Part shown: positions 8,438-18,059 of the stretch, piece after piece
Layout: each line of letters begins with the position of its first letter
Position numbering within the stretch: the stretch's first letter is position 1
Assembly (NCBI GenBank): GCA_964391725.1
Contig: CAYMNB010000007.1
Span: forward strand, 1-64,000
Origin: SpSt-1165 sp964391725
Lineage (GTDB): Bacteria; Chloroflexota; Anaerolineae; Anaerolineales; Anaerolineaceae
Direction of reading: 5' to 3'
Length of the DNA: 64,000 bases
Translations under genes and position numbers: made by a program
Notes under the pieces: generated by a model
Seen by the model: only the letters and a program-made list of their open reading frames with translations
The model's database searches: none
What the model was told of the DNA's origin: nothing

Positions 8438-9246
8438 ACAAAGAACGCAAAGTTTGTATGCAGGCGAAGGGCCTCACCAAGGTGTATGGTTTCGGCCGCA
8501 CCCGAACCGTCGCGGTGGACAATGTCGACCTGACTCTGTATGAAGGTGAGGTCGTATCCATCGTGGGCGAGTCGGGATCTGGCAAGACCACGATCTCGAA
8601 ACTGCTGCTGGGTTTAACCAATCTGACCGAAGGTGAGATCTATTTCCAGGGAGAGCTGCGCGACATCAGCACCTATAAAAAGAAGCAGGAATATTGGCGC
8701 AACATTCAGGCGATTTTCCAGGATCCTTTTTCTTCCTACAATATTTTTCATAAGATCGATGCCGTGCTGCTGGATTGCATAAACATGCGAGGCGGGCGAA
8801 ATCTGCCGCATGACAAAAAGGTCGAGATGATGACTGAGGCGTGCAGCTTTGTCAACCTCAAATTTGAAGAGCTCACCAATAAGTATCCCTTTGAGCTGTC
8901 TGGCGGGCAGATGCAGCGCCTGATGATCGCGCGTATCTTCCTGCTCAAGCCCAAGATTCTACTGGCAGACGAAACCACCTCGATGATCGATGCTTGTTCG
9001 CGTGCTACCATTCTGGATATGCTTATGCAGCTGCGTGATGAGATCGGCATGACCATTATTTTCATCACCCATGACATCGGTCTGGCCTACTATGTGTCGG
9101 ATACGGTCTATATCATGGAAAAAGGCGTGTTTGTCGAAAGCGGCCCGGCGGATGAGGTCATTCTTAACCCCAAGGAAGCTTACACCCAGCGTCTGTTGAA
9201 CGATGTGCCCAAAATCTACGAGGAGTGGGATCTCTCAACGGTTTAG
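8434..9246 (+). CDS. ABC transporter ATP-binding protein, DppF/OppF type (first importer)
   Basis: A 270-residue ATPase partner of the upstream DppD-type protein. Walker A is GESGSGKTT, the signature is LSGGQMQR, and the switch His is in FITHDIG. Walker B reads LLADETTSMID, with Thr where most family members have Pro (ADEPTS), a mild deviation. It is shorter than the first ATPase because it lacks the Cys-rich C-terminal extension. Translation is coupled to the upstream gene by a 4-bp overlap. It ends the operon and is followed by a strong terminator. Confidence 0.92.
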   Translation: MNKERKVCMQAKGLTKVYGFGRTRTVAVDNVDLTLYEGEVVSIVGESGSGKTTISKLLLGLTNLTEGEIYFQGELRDISTYKKKQEYWRNIQAIFQDPFSSYNIFHKIDAVLLDCINMRGGRNLPHDKKVEMMTEACSFVNLKFEELTNKYPFELSGGQMQRLMIARIFLLKPKILLADETTSMIDACSRATILDMLMQLRDEIGMTIIFITHDIGLAYYVSDTVYIMEKGVFVESGPADEVILNPKEAYTQRLLNDVPKIYEEWDLSTV

Positions 9247-9278
9247 CGCATTTCCGGGCTGTATCTTGGTATTAATCG

Positions 9279-9325
9279 AAAACGCAAACAGGATGGCACA
9301 AAACGGCCATCCTGTTTGCGTTTTT
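9279..9325 (+). terminator. rho-independent terminator of the first importer operon
   Basis: A 19-bp perfect stem (AAAACGCAAACAGGATGGC with its complement) with a short loop ends in TTTTT. It could work in both directions, serving also the leftward methyltransferase gene that ends at 9443. Confidence 0.88.
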
Positions 9326-9442
9326 AAAAATTTTTTGACCGGTGGACTGACCAGACCAACCGTTTTAAGTAGATGCTGCGTGCGTATGTGTGTGCTTGCT
9401 ATAAAAGATCACTGCACAAATACATGCAGGTCGCGGCGCTAT

Positions 9443-10507
9443 TTATTCAGATTCTTTTTCACGGATCTTTTGTGCCGCTTCAATCATGGCAAGGTAGCCG
9501 TCAACTGGCACATATTCTGGAATGGAATTGCCAGAACCCAGTGCATAACCTTTGGCCAGGCTGCGGTAAAGGGTACCGCGCCTTTCGATAATATCAACCA
9601 ATGCGGCCGGATCTGTTTGACACAATAAATCAACATCAATTCCGCCAATCAGCGCAATTCTGTCACCGTAACGGTGGATCCATTCCTCAAAGGGTGCGAT
9701 TACATCCTCATTTGAGTGCTTTGCGTTAATGCCAAGCGCAATAAAGTCATCCATAACCGGGTATATGTTCCCGCATGAATGCCATAGGAAGGGTGTATTG
9801 GAAGATTGGATTACATTGAGCACGCGTTGGTATTGGGGTACTATGAATTTCCGGATGTTGCGAGGTGAAGTGAGGGTATTGGTCTTAAAACCCAGATCAT
9901 CACCAATACGGAAAACTGCAAAGTGTGTCCCGTATTTTTGAATGAACTCTGCCCAGATGGTGGTCATCAGGTCACCAATGCGCTGATAAATGTCAGCGTA
10001 GAGCTCCGGGTCATCAGCCTGAAGGTATGCCAAATATTCAAAACCAACCAGATCTTCGCTTATTTCAAAGGGGCCATTGCCGACGCCGCCGATTAGTTTC
10101 ATGCCCGGTGGAATGTGTTTTAGGAGGCTGGTAACGAGGGGATCCGCGAGCATAAAAAAACGTACGGGCAATTCATCCCATGGATAGCGCTCAAAATCAC
10201 TTCTGGATTGGATTGGGCCGGGTTTGCCCCCCATAATGGCGCCATTATCGGGCAATATACTGGTGATGCAAACCTCAGACGATATGGTGTCATAGGTCAT
10301 CTGCTCGAAGAAGTGGCAGTAATGATGAAAGAACTCGTCACGATCCCTGTCGTCACCCTGGATCAGGTCAGCGAACTTTATATTTAACACCTTTTCCATG
10401 AATGGCGGGTTGATGATATGTTCATAAATCGGCAGCCGTTTTGGACGGCGATTGGTACAGGCGTCAACCATATGGCGATAATCATTGACAAAGGGTGTCA
10501 ATTTCAT
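9443..10507 (-). CDS. uroporphyrinogen decarboxylase-like (MtaA/CmuA-type) methyltransferase
   Basis: About 354 residues with the URO-D fold. It has the HSCGN motif near residue 240, of the H-x-C type that binds zinc in methylcobamide:thiol methyltransferases rather than in true haem enzymes. No other haem genes are nearby, and a corrinoid-binding protein lies directly upstream in the same direction (112 bp), so a corrinoid methyl-transfer role is much more likely than tetrapyrrole synthesis. The ATG at 10507 is preferred over an in-frame TTG eight codons upstream because AAGAGAGAG sits just before it. Substrate unknown. Confidence 0.82.
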   Translation of the reverse strand: MKLTPFVNDYRHMVDACTNRRPKRLPIYEHIINPPFMEKVLNIKFADLIQGDDRDRDEFFHHYCHFFEQMTYDTISSEVCITSILPDNGAIMGGKPGPIQSRSDFERYPWDELPVRFFMLADPLVTSLLKHIPPGMKLIGGVGNGPFEISEDLVGFEYLAYLQADDPELYADIYQRIGDLMTTIWAEFIQKYGTHFAVFRIGDDLGFKTNTLTSPRNIRKFIVPQYQRVLNVIQSSNTPFLWHSCGNIYPVMDDFIALGINAKHSNEDVIAPFEEWIHRYGDRIALIGGIDVDLLCQTDPAALVDIIERRGTLYRSLAKGYALGSGNSIPEYVPVDGYLAMIEAAQKIREKESE

Positions 10508-10619
10508 TTGGTACTCTCTCTTAAGATTCAACGAGAAAAAATCTGGTGGATTCCCATATTATTACAAATCACTTCCGCTAGTGTATAATATAAAAATTAT
10601 CCTTTTGGCTGGGTGAGTA

Positions 10620-11252
10620 TCAAGCCAATCTTCTTGCCAAAGCCACCGCCTGGCTTGCGTCTGGTGAATAGCCATCTGCGCCGATTTCAGCGGCAAAGCT
10701 GTCGGTTAAGGGAGCGCCGCCGACCATAACTTTCACCTGGTCCCTGAGCCCGGCTTCTTTCAGGGCTTCGATGGTTGCCTTCATGTTGGGCATCGTGGTT
10801 GTTAACAGGGCAGACATAGCTATGATGTTGCAGCCTTGTTCCCGTACCGCTTCGATGAATTGTTCTGGTTTTACATCAGTTCCTAAATCGACGATTTCGA
10901 AGGAAGCACCTTCGAGCATCATACATACAAGGTTCTTTCCGATATCATGAAGATCGCCCTTGACGGTTCCTGCTGCCACTTTGCCAATTGGTTTAAAGTC
11001 TTCGGCGACCAAAATTGGTTTTAGAATTGTGAGGCCGCTTTGCATCGCGCGCGCGGCGATCAACATTTCAGGCACGAAATATTCGCCTTCTTCAAAGAGG
11101 CGGCCGACTTCTGCCATCGCTTTCACCAGGCCATCATTCAGAATGGTTTCAGCAGTAAGGCCGCTCTCAATCGCCTCCGTTACTTTGGCAGCGGTTACTT
11201 TCTGGGCTCCATCGAGCACACTCTCATAAATCTCAGTAACAATTGTGTTCAT
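10620..11252 (-). CDS. corrinoid protein of a methyltransferase system (MtaC/MtbC-like)
   Basis: A 210-residue two-domain protein. The N-terminal helical cap (about 1-85) contains EGEYFVPEMLIAARAM. The Rossmann-like B12-binding domain contains DLHDIG (D100, H102, G105), in which His102 is the lower cobalt ligand, followed by the SALL motif (Ser147) and VGGAP near 177. In such systems this protein carries the methyl group between a substrate-specific methyltransferase and an acceptor methyltransferase; the URO-D-like gene downstream is a candidate for either. The start has AAGGAGAG. No dedicated corrinoid-activation protein is visible in the window. Confidence 0.92.
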   Translation of the reverse strand: MNTIVTEIYESVLDGAQKVTAAKVTEAIESGLTAETILNDGLVKAMAEVGRLFEEGEYFVPEMLIAARAMQSGLTILKPILVAEDFKPIGKVAAGTVKGDLHDIGKNLVCMMLEGASFEIVDLGTDVKPEQFIEAVREQGCNIIAMSALLTTTMPNMKATIEALKEAGLRDQVKVMVGGAPLTDSFAAEIGADGYSPDASQAVALARRLA

Positions 11253-11337
11253 TTTGTCTCTCCTTAATTTCTTGTGAATACATTAAATTTTCAGAATTTT
11301 ATCATGATATTCAATATATGTAATATTAAACGCTGTA

Positions 11338-11366
11338 TTGACATAACGACTATACAATAGTATAGT
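11338..11366 (+). promoter_or_regulatory. sigma-70 promoter upstream of the GntR/LacI hybrid regulator
   Basis: TTGACA at 11338-11343 and TATAGT at 11361-11366 are spaced by 17 bp and point rightward, about 240 bp before the regulator's ATG. The rest of the 11253-11606 stretch is AT-rich and shows no gene. Confidence 0.7.
11349..11366 (+). promoter_or_regulatory. palindromic operator over the -10 box
   Basis: ACTATAC-AATA-GTATAGT is an inverted repeat with perfect 7-bp arms and a 4-nt centre. It overlaps the spacer and the whole -10 box, an ideal repression site. The likely binder is the GntR-type regulator encoded downstream. Confidence 0.65.
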
Positions 11367-11606
11367 ATGTTTGTTCGTTGATTATAGTACATTGTTATTG
11401 AGTGTTATCAACAAGCATGGCAATGAAAGCCACTCTTCACCATTAATATCGATTACTTCAAGAAAAATATCGAGATAACAATTGACTGAGGCAACCCAAT
11501 AAGAACGAATTATCCATAGATTTTTCTTCATAGGCGATCGATACAGATTTCTTAGTGCGCTGCAACAAATTTCATCCAATGTATCTGCAATAGTAAAAAG
11601 GTAATC

Positions 11607-12818
11607 ATGGGCAATCAAGATTTCTTGGTTCACATCAAAGAAGGGATTGAGAGCAATTCCTCGATGCCAAAATATCTCCAGATAAAAAATTTCATTAAAA
11701 AAATGATAGAAAATAATGAAATTCAAACTGGTGCTATGTTGCCCTCTGAATCTTTGTTCTGCGAGGTATTAAATGTTAGCCGCAGCCCGGTTCGCAATGC
11801 CCTTGGAGAATTGGTGGATGAGGGCTATTTACAGCGCATCCAGGGCAAAGGGACTTTTATTACAGAATCAAAATATCACTCTGTTCATGGACGTCGTGAT
11901 AAGGTGATTGGCTTTGTGACACCAGACATGAAAACAAGCTTTGCCAGCAAGGTGGTGGTTGGCATTGAGGGGGTACTGTCCCAAAAAGGGTATAGTTTGT
12001 TATTCGGAATTTCTAACCACGACGATCAACAAGAACGAGACATTGTCAATCGGTTTCTCAAACTTGGTATTGATGGTTTGATCCTGTTGCCTTCAAACAA
12101 AACCGGCCGATTGATTGACGAAATTCAGCAACTCGATCCTGCTGTAACACCGGTTTTAATTATGGATCGTCGGATTCCTGGGGGAGACTTCAATTACATC
12201 GGTAATGACAACCATGCCGGCGCCTACACCTGCGCCCGTCATTTTCAGGTCCGCGGGTACAAAAATGTTGCTTTTTGCGGGGTAAATCTTCAAGTCTCGG
12301 CTGTTGCGGAAAGATTGTCAGGTTTTATGCAGGGAGTACACAATACTGGTTTGCATCAAATCAATCATTATTTCAGTGCGCAATCGGATTGCGCAGAATC
12401 CATAGATTGTTATTCACCTGAAACATTTTTAGAGAAGATCGATGTTTTGAAGGAAAACGCACCGGTAGGCATATTGGCTGAGAATGATGAAGTTGCCATC
12501 ATTCTTCAAAAACAATTAGAAAGCGCTGGATTAAGAATTGGTGTAGATTTTGGGTTAATTGGATTTATTAACTCGGAAGAAGGGAAACACAACCAACCAG
12601 CGCTGACATCTGTATCACAGAATAGCTTGTTGCTTGGACAGACAGCAGCCAATTTGATCATCAGTGCCATTGAGCATGAACCAACCAGTAAGACAATTCA
12701 CATTTTACCCACCCAATTAATTATTCGAAAATCATGCGAACTAATTAACAATGAAAGCACAGACAATATTTTCGTTGGGGATGTAAAAAATAAAATGCTG
12801 AGAAATGAGTTGGGCTGA
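11607..12818 (+). CDS. GntR/LacI hybrid transcriptional regulator (AraR-like)
   Basis: A 403-residue regulator that combines a GntR winged-helix domain (about 20-90; LPSESLFCEVLNVSRSPVRN, GKGTFI) with a LacI/GalR-type periplasmic-binding effector domain (about 105-385). This is the architecture of AraR, the arabinose repressor of Bacillus, and suggests that a small sugar is the signal. A promoter with a palindromic operator over its -10 box lies upstream. It stands between the leftward methyltransferase/corrinoid pair and the second importer, so it may control either or both. Confidence 0.88.
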   Translation: MGNQDFLVHIKEGIESNSSMPKYLQIKNFIKKMIENNEIQTGAMLPSESLFCEVLNVSRSPVRNALGELVDEGYLQRIQGKGTFITESKYHSVHGRRDKVIGFVTPDMKTSFASKVVVGIEGVLSQKGYSLLFGISNHDDQQERDIVNRFLKLGIDGLILLPSNKTGRLIDEIQQLDPAVTPVLIMDRRIPGGDFNYIGNDNHAGAYTCARHFQVRGYKNVAFCGVNLQVSAVAERLSGFMQGVHNTGLHQINHYFSAQSDCAESIDCYSPETFLEKIDVLKENAPVGILAENDEVAIILQKQLESAGLRIGVDFGLIGFINSEEGKHNQPALTSVSQNSLLLGQTAANLIISAIEHEPTSKTIHILPTQLIIRKSCELINNESTDNIFVGDVKNKMLRNELG

Positions 12819-13132
12819 GTTATTATTGACAAGCAAATAGATCAAATGAAAAAAATAGGAAGAAAATTATTAATTTGCTAGATTTTTAATCAAAACCAGG
12901 AAAAATTGTTGTAGTATTAACTTCAATCTGTAGTTTCTGAGTCACTTATCCATTTTTATTCACTACACTTTTTTCTATATCAACAAATCATAAAGTTTAG
13001 CTTGCGCCTGGGGAGATGAGCAGGCTTGACATAATAAACGAAAGGAGTTCTAAGGGCTAAAAAAAAGCAAGAGGCGTAGCCAGCCCACCAATTCAATTTC
13101 ACTGTACTTAGATTAAAAGAGGAGACGTTGTA
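12819..13132 (+). other. AT-rich intergenic region before the second importer
   Basis: No gene is supported here. A TTGACA at 13026 lacks a partner -10 box. An isolated AAAGGAG near 13040 is not followed by a start codon. The region presumably carries the promoter of the importer operon, but I cannot place it. Confidence 0.5.
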
Positions 13133-14959
13133 ATGAAACCACTATACAAACTATTTTCAATCCTGCTGCTGGTCACCATGCTGTTCGCAGCCTGCGCACC
13201 CAAGGCAGAAACCCCCGCCGTAACTGACGGAGACGTGGAGGAGGTGGAAACCCCTGCTGAGGTTGAGGAAGAAATGGAACTGGCAGCAGATCCTATGGAA
13301 TACCTCAATGCTGCTCGTGAAGATACCCTGATTATCGACAAACCTGGACGCCTGGAGAACAGCGACAACTGGAACCCGCGCGTTCCCGGCAATGCGGTTG
13401 GCTGGGGTATGGGACAGCTGGGTTTTGAATCCTTAATGATTCTGAACTATGAGACCGGTGAGATGATGCCCTGGCTGGCGGAATCTTTTGAAGGCAGTGC
13501 TGATTCGCTGACATTCACGCTGAAACTGCGCGATGGCATCACCTGGTATGATGGAACCCCCATGACGGCTGATGATGTGGTCTTTTCCATTCAACAACAG
13601 ATTGATATTGAGGGTTTTGGCTCACACTTCACCTGGAAAGAGTGGATCGAATCTGTAGAGAAAGTTGACAATCTTACTGTAGTCTTCAATCTTTCCAAAC
13701 CGAATCCGCGTTTCGTCCTGGACAACTTTGCAGTGAAGATCGCCGGCACCCACTATTTTCTCCCCAAGCACATCTGGGAGACCATCGAAGACCCCATGAC
13801 CTACAAGTATTTCGATATCGAAAATATGCTGCCTATGGCCACCGGGCCCTACATGCTGGGTAAAATCAGCGGTAACGAAGTTTTCCTGGTGCGCAATGAC
13901 AACTGGTGGGGTTACAAGACTGGCTTTTCCGAACTGCCGGAACCCAAACTTGTGATCATTTCATACGTTGGACCTGAAGAAGTCCGCACCGCTACCGCCA
14001 TTGACAATGGTTTCGATGTGATGGAAGATATCACCTTCGGCGCCTGGCAGGCAATTGAGGCGCAGAACCCCAAGTGGGAAGCCTACTATGATGATTTCCC
14101 CTATGCTGTGCCAGATCCCTGTGCCCGCTTGATCGGTATCAACAATGGCATCGAGCCCTGGAACGATAAAGACATGCGCTGGGTGCTCAACTACGTGATG
14201 GACCGCCAGCAGATCATTGACATCGCCTACGAAGGCACCACCACCATGGCGCCTTACTTCTGGCCTTCCTACGCTTCCATGGAACCCTACTCTGCCCTGA
14301 TTAAACAGGAACAACTCGACAAGCTGTTGACGCCTAACCTGGAAGCAGCTGAAGCGATCATGATCGAAAAAGGCTACGAAAAGGTTGGCGGTTACTGGAC
14401 CAAAGACGGCCAACAGTTGACCCTGGAAATCCAGACTGCAGAATCCTTCACAGAGCTGGAGCGAATTGCTGACGTATTTGCTGAGCAGTTGCAGCGCTTT
14501 GGCATTAACGCTGTGAAGATGAAACTACAGGATGGCACTTTCTATGACAACAGTGCCTTCGGCAACTACGCCGCCAACAGCCAGTGGTTCACCTGCGGTT
14601 CGGTGAACGAACCCTGGGCAACCCTGCGCACCCTGTCGGGTGAAGGCGCTCCCATCGGCGAACGTCCTGAAGGACAGCAGAACGTATACCGCTGGTACAA
14701 CGAACGCTACACTGAGCTCGTCGATGAGATCGGTGTGCTCCCCCTGGGCGATCCTAAGATTATGGAACTGACCGCTGAAGCACTGGAAATTCTGTATGAT
14801 GAGCTTCCTGCGCTGCCTGCGGCACAGGCCCGCAAACTGATCCCCAACAACTTCACCTATTGGACTAACTTCCCCTCGGCAAAGAATCCCTACATCTCAC
14901 CATGGTGTTGGTGGACCTCCTTTATCGTGGTGGTGACCAATATTGAAAAAGTCCAATAA
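13133..14959 (+). CDS. family-5 ABC transporter substrate-binding lipoprotein (second importer)
   Basis: A 608-residue binding protein. The signal peptide ends at the lipobox FAAC (Cys18) and is followed by a short acidic linker (about 20-45, rich in Glu and Pro). The SBP_bac_5 domain shows WYDGTPMTADDVVFS, ATGPYML and the NWWG motif. Like the first binding protein it heads an operon of two permeases and two ATPases, but the two share only family-level similarity by eye, so they probably take different ligands. Start has GAGGAGACG upstream. Confidence 0.92.
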   Translation: MKPLYKLFSILLLVTMLFAACAPKAETPAVTDGDVEEVETPAEVEEEMELAADPMEYLNAAREDTLIIDKPGRLENSDNWNPRVPGNAVGWGMGQLGFESLMILNYETGEMMPWLAESFEGSADSLTFTLKLRDGITWYDGTPMTADDVVFSIQQQIDIEGFGSHFTWKEWIESVEKVDNLTVVFNLSKPNPRFVLDNFAVKIAGTHYFLPKHIWETIEDPMTYKYFDIENMLPMATGPYMLGKISGNEVFLVRNDNWWGYKTGFSELPEPKLVIISYVGPEEVRTATAIDNGFDVMEDITFGAWQAIEAQNPKWEAYYDDFPYAVPDPCARLIGINNGIEPWNDKDMRWVLNYVMDRQQIIDIAYEGTTTMAPYFWPSYASMEPYSALIKQEQLDKLLTPNLEAAEAIMIEKGYEKVGGYWTKDGQQLTLEIQTAESFTELERIADVFAEQLQRFGINAVKMKLQDGTFYDNSAFGNYAANSQWFTCGSVNEPWATLRTLSGEGAPIGERPEGQQNVYRWYNERYTELVDEIGVLPLGDPKIMELTAEALEILYDELPALPAAQARKLIPNNFTYWTNFPSAKNPYISPWCWWTSFIVVVTNIEKVQ

Positions 14960-15077
14960 TACAATAACGTTGGAGTTGGTCGCAAACCTATAGAAAACCT
15001 GGCGGCGTGAGAGATCATGCCGCCAGCGTTCCTGAAAATGAACAGGTGAATCTGATCAACGGAAAGGACTTTCACTT

Positions 15078-16091
15078 ATGGGTGGCTTAACCTGGCAATA
15101 CATAATTCGGCGATTTTTGATGATGCTCCTCACCATTTGGTTGGGAATATCTTTGATCTTTTTGATTCCGCGTCTGGCGCCCGGAGATCCGGTTACAGCC
15201 ATGATCGTACGCATGACCATGCGCGAAGGCTATGTGGAAAATGCACAGGAGATCATTGAATCGTGGAAAGAACGCTTTGGATTGAATGATCCCCTGAGCG
15301 TGCAATACATGAAGTTCATGCGCAATATTGTGGTGTTAGATTTTGGTTATTCGCTGGCGCGTTTTCCAACACGCGCATGGGATATTGTGCGACCGGCTCT
15401 GCCCTGGTCAATCGGGCTGTTATCGGTTGCTTCGGTTGTTTCTTTTATTATTGGTAATACCATTGGCGCTTTGATGGGGTGGAATAAAACCCCAAAATGG
15501 CTGAAAAACGTTTTACCATTGTCATTGACCTTTACAGCGATACCTTTCTTTATGTTCGGTATCCTGCTGATATATATAGTAGCTTTTCAATTAAAATGGC
15601 TGCCTGCATCAGGCGGTTATGGACGGGGTGTGACGCCGGGCTGGAACATTGATTTCATCCGCAGTGTTATCCGCTATGGCACATTGCCGATGCTTTCCAT
15701 CGTTTTGACCTCATCGGGTAGTTGGGCGTTGGGCATGCGCGGTTTGATGATCTCTGCCAACAGTGAAGATCATTTTTTGCTGGCGCAGGCAAAAGGCTTG
15801 AAACCTTTCCGCGTGTTCATGCGTTATGGCATTCGCAACGTCATTACCCCATCCTTGACTGCTTTTGCTTTGGGCATAGGAGGGCTCATCAGCGGGTCTA
15901 CGCTGGTGGAATTCATTTTTGCCTACCCTGGCACCGGATTTACGCTCTACCAGGCTATTGTGACCCAGGATTATACGGTCATGCAGGCAATTAGCAGTAT
16001 TATGATTTTTGTTACGTCTTTCAGTGTCTTTTTGATCGACCTGTTATACCCGTTGCTCGATCCCCGCATTACTTTTAAGACCAATAAATAG
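15078..16091 (+). CDS. ABC transporter permease, DppB/OppB type (second importer)
   Basis: A 337-residue membrane protein with six hydrophobic segments. It has the PRLAPGDPV motif after the first helix and an EAA-type cytoplasmic loop (LLAQAKGLKPFRVF) that contacts the ATPases. The C-terminal part has FAYPGTGFTLYQAI and the final DLLYPLLDPRI, both normal for the family. It lies 118 bp after the binding protein and 10 bp before the second permease. Confidence 0.92.
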   Translation: MGGLTWQYIIRRFLMMLLTIWLGISLIFLIPRLAPGDPVTAMIVRMTMREGYVENAQEIIESWKERFGLNDPLSVQYMKFMRNIVVLDFGYSLARFPTRAWDIVRPALPWSIGLLSVASVVSFIIGNTIGALMGWNKTPKWLKNVLPLSLTFTAIPFFMFGILLIYIVAFQLKWLPASGGYGRGVTPGWNIDFIRSVIRYGTLPMLSIVLTSSGSWALGMRGLMISANSEDHFLLAQAKGLKPFRVFMRYGIRNVITPSLTAFALGIGGLISGSTLVEFIFAYPGTGFTLYQAIVTQDYTVMQAISSIMIFVTSFSVFLIDLLYPLLDPRITFKTNK

Positions 16092-16101
16092 AGAGGGAGC
16101 G

Positions 16102-17019
16102 ATGAATATGCAAAATACGATAGATCCAACTGATCCTCAACAAACAGCTCGCCGCTTCAATAAGTGGGACAATCCCTGGCTGAATACAAAATTCTTGATC
16201 GGCTGCGGCATTATCCTGGTGGTGGTCTTGTTTGGCTTGGTGGGGCCCTTGTTCTGGGATACAAACCTGGCGTTTACCGGCTCGTCGCCATTGAATAAAC
16301 CACCTGTGTGGCAAGGCGGTTTGCCCGAACACCCTCTGGGTACTGAGAGCAATGGCCGTGATATGCTGGCACAGTTAATTGTGGCGATTCCCTCCTCCTT
16401 CAAGGTAGGCTTGATCGCCGCCTCAGTAGGGTTGGGCGTTGGGCTGGTGCTGGGTTCGTTGGCTGGTTATTTCGGCGGTTTTATTGATGCATTTATCCGC
16501 ACCATATCAGATGCGGTAGTCACCATCCCCACTCTGGCAGTGCTGATCGTAATCGCTGCCTTTTTCCCGATGCGCGACACCACATCGATGGCGTTTATTC
16601 TGGCGGCATTCGCCTGGCCAGGGCCCACACGTATTGTGCGTTCGCAGGTGCTGTCGCTGCGCGAAAGGGGGTATGTGCGCATGGCAGTGCTCTCGGGCGA
16701 AAGTCCCTTTGGCATCATGTTCCGCGAGATGCTGCCCAATATGCTGCCCTGGTTGGCAGCGAGCTTCACTGGCGGTATTTCAGGTGCCATCCTGGGTGCC
16801 ACCAGCCTCGAAGCCCTGGGCCTGGGGCCGGCGCGCATCCCTTCACTGGGGACGATCATTAACCAGGCACAGGTCAGCTCAGCGCTGATCCGAGGCATGG
16901 TATGGTGGTGGTTCCCCCCCATTCTGGTATTGATGATCATTTTCACCTCTTTCTTTTTGATCACTACCGGACTGGATGAAATTGCAAATCCAAGATTACG
17001 GGAGTTTAAACAGCAATGA
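16102..17019 (+). CDS. ABC transporter permease, DppC/OppC type (second importer)
   Basis: A 305-residue permease of ordinary length for the family, without the extra domain seen in the first importer's equivalent. The PLGTESNGRDMLAQL motif follows the first helix, then five more helices, the coupling loop (AVLSGESPFGIMF) and the GLGPARIPSLG motif. A ribosome-binding site (GAGGGAG) supports the ATG at 16102. Its stop overlaps the ATPase start (ATGA). Confidence 0.92.
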   Translation: MNMQNTIDPTDPQQTARRFNKWDNPWLNTKFLIGCGIILVVVLFGLVGPLFWDTNLAFTGSSPLNKPPVWQGGLPEHPLGTESNGRDMLAQLIVAIPSSFKVGLIAASVGLGVGLVLGSLAGYFGGFIDAFIRTISDAVVTIPTLAVLIVIAAFFPMRDTTSMAFILAAFAWPGPTRIVRSQVLSLRERGYVRMAVLSGESPFGIMFREMLPNMLPWLAASFTGGISGAILGATSLEALGLGPARIPSLGTIINQAQVSSALIRGMVWWWFPPILVLMIIFTSFFLITTGLDEIANPRLREFKQQ

Positions 17020-18059
17020 ACATGACCATAGTTGACAACCCTGTATTGGCAGCATACACCGACAAGAAAAAAGTACTTGAAGTCGATCGTCTGCAGGTAC
17101 AGTATGAAACCCCCCGTGGGGCGGTGAAAGCCGTTGATACGGTCTCTTTCTATCTTAAGGAAGGTGAAATTCTGGGCCTGGTGGGTGAAAGCGGCTGCGG
17201 TAAAACCACCACTGCCATGGCAGTGCTGCAGATGGTGCAACCCCCCGGGCGTATCGTTGGCGGGCAGATCCGCTTAAATGGGAGTGAATTGGTTGGATTG
17301 CCTGAAAGTGAGCTGCGAAAATTTCGCTGGACGGAGTTGGCCTTGATTCCGCAGGGGGCGATGAACTCCCTTAACCCGGTCATCAAGATCAAGGAACAAA
17401 TGGCTGATGCCATTCTGGCACATGAAACGGTTGATAAGAAACAACTAAAGCCGCGCATCCTGAAATTGTTCAACGATGTTGGTTTGCCGGAACGTGTCTA
17501 TAACATGTACCCGCATGAATTGAGCGGCGGTATGAAGCAGCGCGTGTGTATAGCTATGTCGATCGTGCTTAACCCCTCAGTCATCATCGCTGATGAACCC
17601 ACCAGTGCGCTGGATGTGGTAGTGCAGCGCGTGGTAGCGCAGACCATTCTGGAGGTGAAAGAACGCCTGGGCATCTCCATGATTATGATCGGCCATGATA
17701 TGGGTTTGCAGGCGCAGATGGTTGATCGTGTGGCGGTGATGTATGCCGGGCGGTTGGTTGAAATTGGCCCAGTGGAGAATATGTTTAAACATCCTCTGCA
17801 TCCCTATACCCAATTACTGATCGAGGCGATTCCTTCGATCGCAGAAAAGAAGCCGCTCAAGGTGACAGAGGGATTGACGCATGACCTGCGCAATACCCCG
17901 GAAGGCTGCGTGTTCCAGTTCCGCTGCCCGCATTTGGGAGAAGATTGTATTAACGAAGCAGTGACTATGCACCAGGTAGCGACCGACCATTTTGTTGCCT
18001 GCCGGCATGCTGCACAGCGCGCCAGTAGCATGGCTATCCTGGGAGGTACTCATGTCTGA
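17016..18059 (+). CDS. ABC transporter ATP-binding protein, DppD/OppD type (second importer)
   Basis: A 347-residue ATPase with Walker A GESGCGKTT, signature LSGGMKQR, Walker B IIADEPTSALD and switch His in MIGHD. The C-terminal extension has the Cys-rich CVFQFRCPHLGEDC segment typical of the oligopeptide/dipeptide subfamily. It is coupled to its neighbours by overlaps of 4 bp upstream and 8 bp downstream. Confidence 0.93.
   Translation: MNMTIVDNPVLAAYTDKKKVLEVDRLQVQYETPRGAVKAVDTVSFYLKEGEILGLVGESGCGKTTTAMAVLQMVQPPGRIVGGQIRLNGSELVGLPESELRKFRWTELALIPQGAMNSLNPVIKIKEQMADAILAHETVDKKQLKPRILKLFNDVGLPERVYNMYPHELSGGMKQRVCIAMSIVLNPSVIIADEPTSALDVVVQRVVAQTILEVKERLGISMIMIGHDMGLQAQMVDRVAVMYAGRLVEIGPVENMFKHPLHPYTQLLIEAIPSIAEKKPLKVTEGLTHDLRNTPEGCVFQFRCPHLGEDCINEAVTMHQVATDHFVACRHAAQRASSMAILGGTHV

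Noticed and set aside
9443..10507. Haem-pathway uroporphyrinogen decarboxylase (HemE)
   Set aside because: The His-x-Cys motif and the adjoining corrinoid protein indicate a methyltransferase, and no haem genes are present.
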